Shown: in pieces, positions 7,603 to 14,728 of the stretch
How the letters are laid out: every line of letters begins with the position of its first letter
Position numbering within the stretch: the stretch's first letter is position 1
NCBI GenBank assembly: GCA_029856295.1
Contig: JAHQWS010000286.1
Coordinates: 1-19,512, forward strand
Direction: 5' to 3'
Length of the DNA: 19,512 nt
Source of the DNA: Promethearchaeia archaeon
Lineage (GTDB): Archaea > Asgardarchaeota > Lokiarchaeia > Sigyniarchaeales > SOKP01
Made by a program: the position numbers and the translations under genes
Notes under the pieces: generated by a model
Seen by the model: only the letters and a program-made list of their open reading frames with translations
Database searches by the model: none
What the model was told of the DNA's origin: nothing

Positions 7603-8652
7603 ATGAAAATCGCAAGATATTATAATAATGAGAAAGTAATCGAAGATGAGATGCCTATACCTCAGATAGGATCGGGGGAATTCTTAGTTAAGGTAAAAAA
7701 ATCGGGGATATGTGGCTCTGATGTTCTTGAATATTATCGATTAGCTAAAATGAAGAAACTTGGAGTAGATAATCTCATTCTTGGTCATGAAATTGCGGGA
7801 GATATAGTTGAAGTAGGTGAGGGAGTAAAAGATTTAAAAGTAGGAGATAGAGTTTTTGTTTCGCATCATGTTCCTTGTTTTGAATGCCACTTCTGTCAAC
7901 TTGGGCATCATACAGCTTGTAATTTGCTTCATAATACTAATTTTGATCCTGGTGGTTTTGCAGAATTTCTCAGGGTTCCTAATATAAATATTGAAAAAAA
8001 AGGAGTCTATGTTTTAGAGGATGATGTTTCTTATGAGGAGGGTGTTTTTATAGAGCCACTAGGATGTGTTTGTCGAGCTCAAAGATTAGCACGAATTAAA
8101 AAGGGGCAGACTATTCTTATATTAGGGAGTGGAGTTTCTGGCTTATTGCATCTCATGTTGGCAAAAGCAAAAGGTGTAGATAAAATAATAACAACTGATA
8201 TTAGTGAATATAGATTGAACATGGCAAGAAAATACGGGGCAACAACAGCGATAAAGGCGGATGAAGATATTTCATCAAAAGTAAAAGAAATTAATGAAAA
8301 TAGAACTCCTGACATTATTATTGTATGTACAGGGGCCTTACCCGCGGTAAAACAGGCGATTGAATGCGCCGGTCCTGGGAGCACTATTATTTTTTTTGCA
8401 GTACCAAAACCAGGGGTAAATATCGAAATCCCAATTAACGACTATTGGAGAAATGAAGTTACCATCATGACGTCATATGGGGCAGCGCCTCAAGATTTAG
8501 ATGAGGCTTACGATTGGATAAAGTCCAAAAAGCTTAATGTTGTTGATTTGATTTCCCATCGATTTCCTCTCAATAAAGTCGGGGAGGCTTTTAAGATTGT
8601 TTGCGAAGCAAATGAATCAACGAAAGTAATTCTTGAGCCAAACAAAGAGTAA
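7603..8652 (+). CDS. Zinc-dependent medium-chain alcohol/polyol dehydrogenase
   Basis: This 349-residue cytosolic oxidoreductase should interconvert an alcohol and a ketone or aldehyde with NAD(H). The catalytic zinc site is visible as C37 in GICGSD, H62-E63 in GHE and E151 in IEPLGC. The structural zinc site is C92, C95, C98 and C106 with the usual spacing. The Rossmann motif is GSGVSG (175-180), and an acidic residue (D199) at the end of the second strand favours NAD over NADP. Length and motif set match the sorbitol/threonine dehydrogenase branch; the substrate cannot be called. It stands alone on the plus strand and ends 11 nt from the convergent MBL-fold gene. The start at 7603 has a TATA-like box at about -28. 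Confidence 0.93.
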   Translation: MKIARYYNNEKVIEDEMPIPQIGSGEFLVKVKKSGICGSDVLEYYRLAKMKKLGVDNLILGHEIAGDIVEVGEGVKDLKVGDRVFVSHHVPCFECHFCQLGHHTACNLLHNTNFDPGGFAEFLRVPNINIEKKGVYVLEDDVSYEEGVFIEPLGCVCRAQRLARIKKGQTILILGSGVSGLLHLMLAKAKGVDKIITTDISEYRLNMARKYGATTAIKADEDISSKVKEINENRTPDIIIVCTGALPAVKQAIECAGPGSTIIFFAVPKPGVNIEIPINDYWRNEVTIMTSYGAAPQDLDEAYDWIKSKKLNVVDLISHRFPLNKVGEAFKIVCEANESTKVILEPNKE

Positions 8653-8663
8653 AATTTAGGAGT

Positions 8664-9623
8664 CTAATATTTTAATATCTTACTTTGCTGAAGATGCTTT
8701 GTAATGATCCAAGATTCCCAATGTGTATAAATTTCTTGCAAGAATCCTCGCATTTTTTTCTTTGGGAAGAAAATATCTAATTTAAGCAATTTTTTTACCT
8801 TTTCTTCAAAATTCGGAGTAGATTTTATGTTCATTAATCCAATATCAACCTTTCGCTGGTTTTCTTTGATTTTCCTCCTCATATAATCAAAAGGGCTCAT
8901 ATCTGGATTCTTGGCAATGTAAGAATGACTGGATGTTAAATATTCTAAATTACGATAAATCATATCTGCCATATCAATATCTTTTAAATACTGTGATATA
9001 GAACATTCTCTAAACCCATACCAAGGACCAAAGCCGTCTACTTCTGGTTTTGGCTGATCAAAGCCTAAACAACTAACATGCAGGATTTTTTCTTCCTTCA
9101 ATAAAAATCCAACGTGAGATTTTGAATGCCCTGTAAAAGGAATTGTTTCTACTTCAAACTTATCAAATTTTAACATATCACCGGGCTCAAATGTATTTAC
9201 ATCCTTACATTTCTGAAATTTATTTAATTTTCCGAAATTTTCTATTGCCGAGAATTTCACCGACTGATTGAATCCATACCCTTCATAAAAATTACGGAGA
9301 TCGAGCAAGTAATGAGCCTCAGTATTAGGCGCATGAATAGTTGCTCCGATTTCTTCCCAAGCATGAACATGTGCTATATGATCCATGTGCCCGTGGGTAC
9401 ATACATAGTCAGTAATTGGATCGTATAGAAAATTAACTTCATTTACTAATTTCGGTTCAATATTGGCATCAAGAACTACAGCATTCTGATTCCGACCTTC
9501 CTTGGGTAAGATTAAAAGCCCATCGCAACAAGAAAAAACAGAAGGGGGTTTAATTTGATGTAAAAGCAGGACATCTTCAGTGACTTTTCTAATTTGAAGA
9601 TTATCTATTTTAGGTATATCCAT
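8664..9623 (-). CDS. Metallo-beta-lactamase-fold hydrolase
   Basis: This 319-residue protein has an MBL fold with a probable dinuclear metal site: HGHMDH at 77-82 (the HxHxDH motif), H166 in TGHSKSH and H233 in SSHSY. The position usually filled by the bridging Asp of a GD motif reads SCLGFD (184-189), so D189 or C185 may take that role. The N-terminal strand region contains a CC pair (32-33). The C-terminal 80 residues are helical and basic, as in MBL proteins with a substrate-binding tail. It could be a thioesterase, lactonase or other hydrolase; nothing decides this. It lies 94 nt downstream of the aldolase gene on the same strand, with a T-rich stretch between, so co-transcription is possible but not certain. 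Confidence 0.88.
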   Translation of the reverse strand: MDIPKIDNLQIRKVTEDVLLLHQIKPPSVFSCCDGLLILPKEGRNQNAVVLDANIEPKLVNEVNFLYDPITDYVCTHGHMDHIAHVHAWEEIGATIHAPNTEAHYLLDLRNFYEGYGFNQSVKFSAIENFGKLNKFQKCKDVNTFEPGDMLKFDKFEVETIPFTGHSKSHVGFLLKEEKILHVSCLGFDQPKPEVDGFGPWYGFRECSISQYLKDIDMADMIYRNLEYLTSSHSYIAKNPDMSPFDYMRRKIKENQRKVDIGLMNIKSTPNFEEKVKKLLKLDIFFPKKKMRGFLQEIYTHWESWIITKHLQQSKILKY

Positions 9624-9659
9624 TAAAATATAGAATAAACTAATTATTGATGATTGTTG

Positions 9660-9680
9660 AAAAAAATAAAAAAAGATTTA
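9660..9680 (-). terminator. T-rich tract after the aldolase gene
   Basis: On the minus strand this reads as two T runs separated by single purines, 38-58 nt after the stop of the LsrF-like gene and before the MBL gene. It may end or attenuate transcription between the two genes. There is no hairpin. Confidence 0.3.
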
Positions 9681-9717
9681 TTAAATTAACTTTAATAAAA
9701 ATATTACTGCATCACGC

Positions 9718-10500
9718 TTAGAGACCTTTAGGACCGTTCTTGTAAATTTCAAAAGCCTCATCTACAGAAACATTTTCATGAACAATTGCTCTAACAGCTT
9801 GAATCATACCAATTGGGCTGTCAGATTGGAAAATATTTCGCCCCATATCGACCCCAACGGCGCCTTTATCAATTGCATTTTTAGCCATCTGTAAAGCATC
9901 CCGCTCCTCTATTTTCTTCCCCCCTGCTATTACAATTGGTGCTGGGCAGATGGTCGTGACCTCTTCAAAATTCTCGCAGTAATACGTCTTTATGAAAGTA
10001 GCTCCCATCTCAGCGGCCATCCGGCTTGCCATGCCTAAATAGCGGGCATCTCGAACCATTTCTCTTCCAACGGCCGTAACTGCTAAAGTAGGAATTCCAT
10101 ATTCTTGCCCCCAATTGACTAATTTCGATAAGTTCATTAAACTTTGTTTCTCATATTCTCCTCCGATAAAAATTGAACATGTTATTGCAGAAACATTTAA
10201 TCTAATGGCATCGTCGATGGTCACGTTGATTTCTTCGTTTGAGAGTTCCTTAAGCATACTCGCACCAGCCGATACTCTTAAAACTATTGGGACGTTCACT
10301 TGAGCTGGAACACAATTCCTTAGCATCCCGCGAGTGAGCATTAAAGCGTCTGCATATTCAAAAAGCGGGTGTAATTCGTCAAAACATTTTAACTGACCGG
10401 GAATATTCCCAAAATATCCGTGGTCTATAGCTAACATTACACAGTGTCCAGATTTAGGCTTGATTATTCTTGAAAATCTATTTTTCATTCCCCAATCCAT
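9718..10500 (-). CDS. LsrF-like class I aldolase/thiolase (DeoC/FbaB family)
   Basis: This 260-residue TIM-barrel enzyme closely resembles LsrF (3-hydroxy-5-phosphonooxypentane-2,4-dione thiolase), which ends autoinducer-2 breakdown by moving an acetyl group to CoA. Shared blocks include DWGMKNRFSRI (2-12), AIDHGYF (24-30), LFEYADALMLTRGMLR (46-61), AAEMGATFIKTYY (162-174), PIVIAGGKK (188-196) and GVDMGRNIFQS (216-226). The Schiff-base lysine is K171. The phosphate site is formed by GG (193-194) and GR (220-221). It lacks the roughly 30-residue N-terminal extension of bacterial LsrF. A GTGAT at 10508-10512 before the ATG supports this start. No other lsr gene is present, so a sugar-phosphate aldolase role related to archaeal class I FBP aldolase is equally possible. 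Confidence 0.88.
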   Translation of the reverse strand: MDWGMKNRFSRIIKPKSGHCVMLAIDHGYFGNIPGQLKCFDELHPLFEYADALMLTRGMLRNCVPAQVNVPIVLRVSAGASMLKELSNEEINVTIDDAIRLNVSAITCSIFIGGEYEKQSLMNLSKLVNWGQEYGIPTLAVTAVGREMVRDARYLGMASRMAAEMGATFIKTYYCENFEEVTTICPAPIVIAGGKKIEERDALQMAKNAIDKGAVGVDMGRNIFQSDSPIGMIQAVRAIVHENVSVDEAFEIYKNGPKGL

Positions 10501-10507
10501 CGTTTAT

Positions 10508-10512
10508 ATCAC
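10508..10512 (-). promoter_or_regulatory. Ribosome-binding site of the LsrF-like gene
   Basis: GTGAT on the minus strand ends 7 nt before the ATG at 10500 and matches the archaeal anti-SD complement GGTGAT. A TATA-like TTTATAAAT (10557-10549, minus) would start a transcript with a short leader containing this site. Confidence 0.55.
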
Positions 10513-10636
10513 TTTTTCTGATTTTCTTTATGTTTTATTATAATCTTTATTTATAAATTAACGATCTCTATTTTATTTTTTCTATATAAAACAAGGTATT
10601 AAAAGATTTTACTAATCATTGATATCAATAAAAATA

Positions 10637-10676
10637 AGTATAGATAGCTTTTTAAATTTGAAAGCTTAAATAGTTA
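10637..10676 (+). promoter_or_regulatory. Promoter-like block A, copy of the operon promoter region
   Basis: ATAGATAGCTTTTTAA (10640-10655) matches ATAGATATCTTTTTAA (10890-10905) at 15 of 16 positions. A second matching stretch, AAATAGTTATTA against AAATATTTATTA, follows 12 and 13 nt later respectively. A TATA-like CTTAAATA (10664-10671) sits about 35-42 nt before the TTG of the ORF remnant. It probably drove the gene of which only the remnant remains. Confidence 0.5.
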
Positions 10677-10705
10677 TTATTCGGTTTGAAGGGAAGGTGA
10701 AAAGC

Positions 10706-10786
10706 TTGGACAAAGAATTATTTGATGAATATAAAAAAAAGGGACGAGGAAGTTGGGGGAAAGATTTAAAAATTTTCCTTAACTAA
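10706..10786 (+). pseudogene. 5' remnant of a dehydratase-subunit gene (or leader peptide)
   Basis: A 26-codon frame starting at TTG (10706), with a GTG alternative at 10697 and an AGGTGA ribosome-binding site at 10695-10700, translates as LDKELFDEYKKKGRGSWGKDL and then IFLN-type residues before TAA. It matches residues 1-21 of the second dehydratase subunit encoded at 12132, with 8 of 10 identities in the block KKKGRGSWGK against KKLGRGNWGK. Similarity stops after KDL and the frame ends five codons later. I read it as the surviving start of a deleted paralogue. A retained short regulatory peptide is the alternative, because the ribosome-binding site and promoter also look intact. Confidence 0.6.
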
Positions 10787-10886
10787 TTGTTTAAAAATTA
10801 CATCATATTTTTAAGGTTTTTAACTCAAGTTATATTCTAGACGTATTTCTTTAATATTAACTTCGATTAGGCATAATTTAAGAAAA

Positions 10887-10925
10887 TATATAGATATCTT
10901 TTTAAGGAACTACAACATAAATATT
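10887..10925 (+). promoter_or_regulatory. Promoter-like block B of the dehydratase operon
   Basis: ATAGATATCTTTTTAA (10890-10905) and AAATATTTATTA downstream of it repeat block A. The CTTTTTAA core resembles an archaeal TATA box with its upstream element. It lies about 100 nt before the ATG at 11003, which would leave a long leader, unless a second TATA-like sequence nearer the gene is used. Confidence 0.4.
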
Positions 10926-11002
10926 TATTAAATTTTAATTTTTAATGGGTTCAAGGATATTTAATTTGTAGATTCAACATTAGTTAAGAATGTGAAATAA
11001 TT

Positions 11003-12124
11003 ATGGCTATTATGGAAGGATTTAATAAGGCACTACCTCTCTCAAATCCATATATAAATGACTGGAAAAATGAAGGTAAAAAGGTGTTGGGGTATTTTTG
11101 TTCGTATATTCCTGAAGAACTCATGTACGCTGCTGACATTTTGCCAATTAGAGTTAGGGCGAGAACTTGTGCCGATACACCAATGGCAGATGCATATATG
11201 ACTCCGACCACTTGTAGTTATACGAGATGCTGTTTGGAGTTAGCAAATAGAAAGCAATATAATTTTCTCGATGGCATTATTTCGTGTAATTGCTGTGACC
11301 AAGTGAGGCGTCTCTACGACAACATAAGATATAAAGCTCCATTTCCCTATCATTATATAATGGGTGTTCCGGGCTACGTTAGTGATACTACCATTGATTG
11401 GTTCAAACACGAGCTAAAAAAATTAAAGCTAAATTTAGAGAACAATTTTGAAGCAAAAATTTCAGATGAAAAACTTTATGATTCAATAGGCGTCTATAAT
11501 AAATCTCGGACGCTTCTTAAAGAGTTATATTTGCTCAGAAAACATGATAACCCTCCAATAACAGGGACAGAAACTATGAATATTCTTTCAGCCGGAGTTT
11601 CTATACCAAGACAACAGTTTAATAAACTTTTAACTCAGCAACTTAGTGAATTTAAAGGAAAAGCGGGAATTTCGGACTATAAATCTAGAATCATGTTAGT
11701 TGGAAGCATGCTTGATGAACCAGAATATATCCAGGTTATTGAAGATTTGGGGGGATTAGTAGTCACCGATTCATTATGTTTAGGAACTAGATATTTCTGG
11801 GATTTAGTTGAGGTGGGGAAAAATCCAATTGACTCGCTTGCGGAACGTTATTTATCGAAAATTTCCTGTCCGCGCATGACAGATGGTCATCCTCAAAGAG
11901 TGCAATTTTTAATAGATCTCATCAAAGAGTTCAGAGTTGACGGGGTAATATTCCAGAGAATGAAGTTCTGTGCTTTGTGGTGGGCCGAGATTTTTATGTT
12001 GCGCGATAATTTGAAAGAAGAAGGCGTACCATTCTTAGATTTAGAAAGAGAATACATCTTGAGCGGTGCGGGGGCTATGAAAACTCGAGTCCAGACTTTT
12101 ATGGAAATAATGGAAAGTAGGTGA
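11003..12124 (+). CDS. 2-hydroxyacyl-CoA dehydratase / benzoyl-CoA reductase-type subunit, small
   Basis: This 373-residue iron-sulfur subunit belongs to the HgdB/BcrC family. Such enzymes remove water from (R)-2-hydroxyacyl-CoA, or reduce an aromatic CoA ester, after ATP-driven one-electron reduction. Family marks are GYFCSYIPEEL with C33 (30-40), the Cys-rich CNCCDQVRRLYD (95-106), a central LVGSMLDEPEY (232-242) and FQRMKFCALWWAE with C323 (317-329). C33, C97 or C98, and C323 are the likely cluster ligands (inference from conserved positions). The length matches HgdB and BcrC, at about 380 residues. A GTGA 7 nt before the ATG supports the start. Its TGA stop overlaps the ribosome-binding site of the next gene. 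The substrate is not identifiable. It is not a lone double-cubane protein, because a partner subunit follows. Confidence 0.9.
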   Translation: MAIMEGFNKALPLSNPYINDWKNEGKKVLGYFCSYIPEELMYAADILPIRVRARTCADTPMADAYMTPTTCSYTRCCLELANRKQYNFLDGIISCNCCDQVRRLYDNIRYKAPFPYHYIMGVPGYVSDTTIDWFKHELKKLKLNLENNFEAKISDEKLYDSIGVYNKSRTLLKELYLLRKHDNPPITGTETMNILSAGVSIPRQQFNKLLTQQLSEFKGKAGISDYKSRIMLVGSMLDEPEYIQVIEDLGGLVVTDSLCLGTRYFWDLVEVGKNPIDSLAERYLSKISCPRMTDGHPQRVQFLIDLIKEFRVDGVIFQRMKFCALWWAEIFMLRDNLKEEGVPFLDLEREYILSGAGAMKTRVQTFMEIMESR

Positions 12125-12131
12125 AATAAAA

Positions 12132-13457
12132 ATGGAAATTGATATATATAATAAGTATAAAAAGCTTGGTCGAGGGAACTGGGGCAAAGACCTGATTATG
12201 TGGAAAGCGATGTACACTGGACTTCTCACTCGGTTCAAAGAAGAAGAGTTCACACCATTCGTGGAATTTTTCTTAAATCTATTTCTCGATCTTCCAAAAG
12301 CACGTCGAGAGGGAAAGCCTATAATTATGCATCCTTTCAATTACGGTCCCGAATTATTCCACGCTATGGGCATAGAGCCCCTTATGCAGGAGATCTTTAG
12401 CGTTGGTTTAGCTCCTTTTCATCTTAACGAGCCCTATATCGATTATACTAATAAAATAGGATATGGAGATAATCCTACTCTTTGTAATGCTCAAAGACCT
12501 TTAATCGGGACTTATCTACAAGGAGCAGCCCCCATCCCAGATCTTTTATTCTTTCTCTCTACTCCCTGCAATTCTCTTGCTATGACGTATCAAGTTTTTC
12601 ATAACTTAACAGATGTACCTATGTTTAATATGGACGTCCCATACTGGCTTTATGATGAGCAGTACGAAACCAGTGAATTTTACGATGAAAAAACCATGGA
12701 TTATATGGTTAAACAGGTAAAAGACCTAAAAAATTGGTTAGAAAAAATGACGAATCAGAATTTAGATATCGAAAAATTTCAGGAGACAATGAAACTAGTA
12801 AATGAAGCACGTGAGTATGTGGTGGAATTCAACGAGCTTTTAAAAACTGTACCTTGTCCTGTAGAGAGCTTGGTCGGATTTGGAAATTTTCTTGTTATGG
12901 TAACTAAAGGTGGAACTACTGATGCTGTTAACGCAACTAAATATTTGAGGGACCTTGCAGCAGAAAACGTTAAAGAAGGAATTGCGGGGGTGCCTGATGA
13001 GAAACTCCGAATTATGTGGCCTTACACCCACGTGTTTTTCGATCAAGACTTGTTTCCTTTCCTCCAAGAAGAGTTTCAAGCAAATGTTATTATGGATATT
13101 TTAGGATATTATCAAGTTTTACCTCATGATGTATCAACTATCGAAAAATGCTATGAAAGTTTAGCTAAGGGGACTTTAGATTTTTCTATGATTGGTACGT
13201 GTAGAGGTCCTATTGAGTATTATATAGAATATATCCTAAACTTTGTAAAGGAGTATAAAATTGATGCTGTATGCATGCCAATGCAATTTGCGTGCAAACA
13301 TGCTTACACCATGGCAAGAGTTGCCTCAGAAGCGATCCGCGAACAATTAGGAATTCCAGTGTTAATTTTTGGTTGTGACCCATATGATTCGCGTGAAGTG
13401 CCATTGGAGGCAATAAGACAAAGAATATCAGATTTTATAACTCAGGTTGTTCTTTAA
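12132..13457 (+). CDS. 2-hydroxyacyl-CoA dehydratase / benzoyl-CoA reductase-type subunit, large
   Basis: This 441-residue partner subunit resembles HgdA/BcrB, whose members are about 440-480 residues. It begins with the block KKLGRGNWGKDLIMWKAMY (10-28), followed by PIIMHPFNYGPELFHAMG (63-80). Candidate cluster ligands are C118 in TLCNAQR, C146 in STPCNS and C388 in MQFACKHAYTMAR. C357 (GTCRGP) and C415 (FGCDPYDSRE) lie in other conserved-looking blocks. The ATG sits 7 nt after an AGGTGA that contains the stop codon of the upstream subunit, so translation is coupled and the two should form a heterodimer. It is followed by T-rich DNA and a hairpin-like repeat rather than directly by the activator gene. 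The N-terminus is duplicated as a short remnant at 10706-10786. Confidence 0.9.
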   Translation: MEIDIYNKYKKLGRGNWGKDLIMWKAMYTGLLTRFKEEEFTPFVEFFLNLFLDLPKARREGKPIIMHPFNYGPELFHAMGIEPLMQEIFSVGLAPFHLNEPYIDYTNKIGYGDNPTLCNAQRPLIGTYLQGAAPIPDLLFFLSTPCNSLAMTYQVFHNLTDVPMFNMDVPYWLYDEQYETSEFYDEKTMDYMVKQVKDLKNWLEKMTNQNLDIEKFQETMKLVNEAREYVVEFNELLKTVPCPVESLVGFGNFLVMVTKGGTTDAVNATKYLRDLAAENVKEGIAGVPDEKLRIMWPYTHVFFDQDLFPFLQEEFQANVIMDILGYYQVLPHDVSTIEKCYESLAKGTLDFSMIGTCRGPIEYYIEYILNFVKEYKIDAVCMPMQFACKHAYTMARVASEAIREQLGIPVLIFGCDPYDSREVPLEAIRQRISDFITQVVL

Positions 13458-13487
13458 AACTTTAATTTGAATCTTTAATAATTTAAT

Positions 13488-13534
13488 TTCTTTTTTAATA
13501 AATATAACTCGTGTAGCATTCGAGAAATGTTACA
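13488..13534 (+). terminator. T tract and hairpin after the dehydratase operon
   Basis: A run of mostly T (13488-13496) follows the operon stop by about 30 nt. Then TGTAGCATT (13512-13520) pairs with AATGTTACA (13526-13534) across a 5-nt loop, with one G-T pair. The T tract could terminate transcription; the dyad could instead be an operator. Confidence 0.35.
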
Positions 13535-13714
13535 TCATAGACAATAAAAGAGAGAATAACCGAGTTTTTGACTCAAGTTGTAATGTAATTTAAACAATCA
13601 TCTTTTTTTTTAAATTTACTGTCTCAAAATATCCTTAGCAAAATCATTAACAATAAATTTAATAATAATCCCTATAGTATTATTATTTATCAACTAATAA
13701 CCGGAATAAAAGAA

Positions 13715-13767
13715 TTTTAACCACAGTTAAAATGAGTTCATTATCACCTTGATAATTGAGGTAATAA
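13715..13767. promoter_or_regulatory. Two adjacent dyads upstream of the activator gene
   Basis: TTTTAAC-CACA-GTTAAAA (13715-13732) is a perfect 7-bp dyad. TTATCACCT (13741-13749) and AGGTAATAA (13759-13767) form a 9-bp dyad with one mismatch and a 9-nt spacer. They lie 140-190 nt before the ATG. A regulator-binding role is inference from symmetry only. Confidence 0.35.
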
Positions 13768-13902
13768 GCTCGCATAAAGGAAGTAAAATCGTCCTGACAA
13801 TTTTGGCCACAAATTTGTAGAATATTTCTTATATATATTATAAAAAGATATAAAGAACAAAATAATAGTCTAATTATAATTAAAAGGATTTTAAAGAGAA
13901 TT

Positions 13903-14685
13903 ATGATTGTAGCAGGATGTGATGTCGGTTCTTTAACCGGTAAGGCTGTTATTTTAAAGGATGGAGAGATTTTTTCTTATAGTATCGTTCCAACAACTCC
14001 GAAACCAGAAAGAACAGCAAAAAATGCAATGGATAAGGCACTTGAAAATGTTAATTTGTCTTTAGATGAGATCGGGTATATAGTAGGAACGGGATATGGA
14101 AGAGTGAAGATCCCCTTCGCTAATTCAGAACTATCTGAGTTATCATGTCATGGGAAAGGAGCCCATTCTTTTATTCCATCAATTAGAACAATAATTGATG
14201 TGGGCGGTCAAGATTGTAAAGTAATAAAGGTCAGTAAAGACGGCAAGATTCTTGATTTTGCGATGAACGATAAATGTGCTGCAGGAACGGGGAGATTTTT
14301 AGAAGTCATGGCCAAAACCCTCGAGTTAGATCTTGAAGAACTTGGTCCTATTTCACTTCAATCGAAAAACCAAGCTAAAATAACTGCACAATGTAGTGTT
14401 TTCGCTGAAACAGAAGTCGTTAGTCTTATGGCAGATGGAATTGAAGTTCCTGATATTGTGGCCGGAATAAATGATGCAATCGCATCGAGGATCATGTCTT
14501 TGATATATAGAGTTGGACTTGAAGAAGATTTAACCATGACGGGAGGGGTAGCTAAAAACATAGGAGTTGTCACATTTCTAGAAAAAAAGTTGGGTATCAA
14601 AGCAATAAAATTACCGGTTGATCCCCAAATAATGGGAGCTCTGGGGGCAGCTCTAACAGCAAAAGAGAAAGCACAAATTCAATAA
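13903..14685 (+). CDS. ATP-dependent activator of 2-hydroxyacyl-CoA dehydratase (HgdC type)
   Basis: This 260-residue ASKHA-fold protein should form a homodimer around one [4Fe-4S] cluster and fire electrons into the dehydratase on ATP hydrolysis. Visible marks are the phosphate-1 motif GCDVGSLTGKAVI (5-17), DVGGQDCKVI (99-108), NDKCAAGTGRFLE with C125 (122-134), AQCSVFAETEV with C164 (162-172), and TGGVAKN (213-219). C125 and C164 match the two bridging cysteines known in HgdC, and the length equals HgdC of Acidaminococcus, about 260 residues. Only one activator gene is present. Class I benzoyl-CoA reductases use a BcrA/BcrD pair, so this favours a dehydratase-like enzyme. It lies 445 nt after the dehydratase genes and has its own promoter-like region. 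Confidence 0.93.
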   Translation: MIVAGCDVGSLTGKAVILKDGEIFSYSIVPTTPKPERTAKNAMDKALENVNLSLDEIGYIVGTGYGRVKIPFANSELSELSCHGKGAHSFIPSIRTIIDVGGQDCKVIKVSKDGKILDFAMNDKCAAGTGRFLEVMAKTLELDLEELGPISLQSKNQAKITAQCSVFAETEVVSLMADGIEVPDIVAGINDAIASRIMSLIYRVGLEEDLTMTGGVAKNIGVVTFLEKKLGIKAIKLPVDPQIMGALGAALTAKEKAQIQ

Positions 14686-14711
14686 TTTTTTTTTAATATT
14701 TTTCAATATTA
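14686..14711 (+). terminator. T-run terminator of the activator gene
   Basis: A run of nine T starts directly after the TAA of the activator gene, followed by two AATATT repeats. The minus-strand C45-type gene ends at 14729, so the 43-nt convergent gap is mostly terminator-like sequence. Confidence 0.5.
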
Positions 14712-14728
14712 TTATTTACATTTATAGC

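Larger units (their letters stand above)
10501..11002. other. 502-nt divergent region before the dehydratase operon
   Basis: No intact gene is seen. From left to right it holds the promoter and ribosome-binding site of the minus-strand LsrF-like gene (10508-10557), a 12-bp palindrome ATTGATATCAAT (10618-10629), promoter-like block A (10637-10676), a 26-codon dehydratase-like ORF remnant (10706-10786), the motif GTTTTTAACTCAAGTTAT (10816-10833) that recurs before the activator gene, promoter-like block B (10887-10925), and a GTGA ribosome-binding site (10992-10995) for the first dehydratase gene. Confidence 0.6.
13458..13902. other. 445-nt intergenic region with several inverted repeats
   Basis: No gene is recognisable. 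It contains a T-rich tract (13488-13496), a 9-bp hairpin-like repeat (13512-13534), the motif GTTTTTGACTCAAGTTGT (13564-13581) shared with the region before the dehydratase operon, a second T run (near 13603-13611), the dyads 13715-13732 and 13741-13767, and TATA-like sequence at 13840-13855 and 13872-13880 before the activator gene. Confidence 0.6.

Noticed and set aside
9718..10500. Complete autoinducer-2 uptake and breakdown system
   Set aside because: Only the LsrF-like gene is present; there is no LsrK, LsrG, LsrR or sugar ABC importer in the window.
12041..12340. 99-codon minus-strand open frame across the junction of the dehydratase genes
   Set aside because: It is antisense to two well-supported genes, has an unlikely Phe/Ser/Arg-rich composition and no ribosome-binding site.
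11003..14685. Class I benzoyl-CoA reductase (BcrABCD or BzdNOPQ)
   Set aside because: Only one activator-type subunit is present and it has HgdC length and cysteines. No ring-hydrolysing genes are nearby. The name is kept only as a family alternative.
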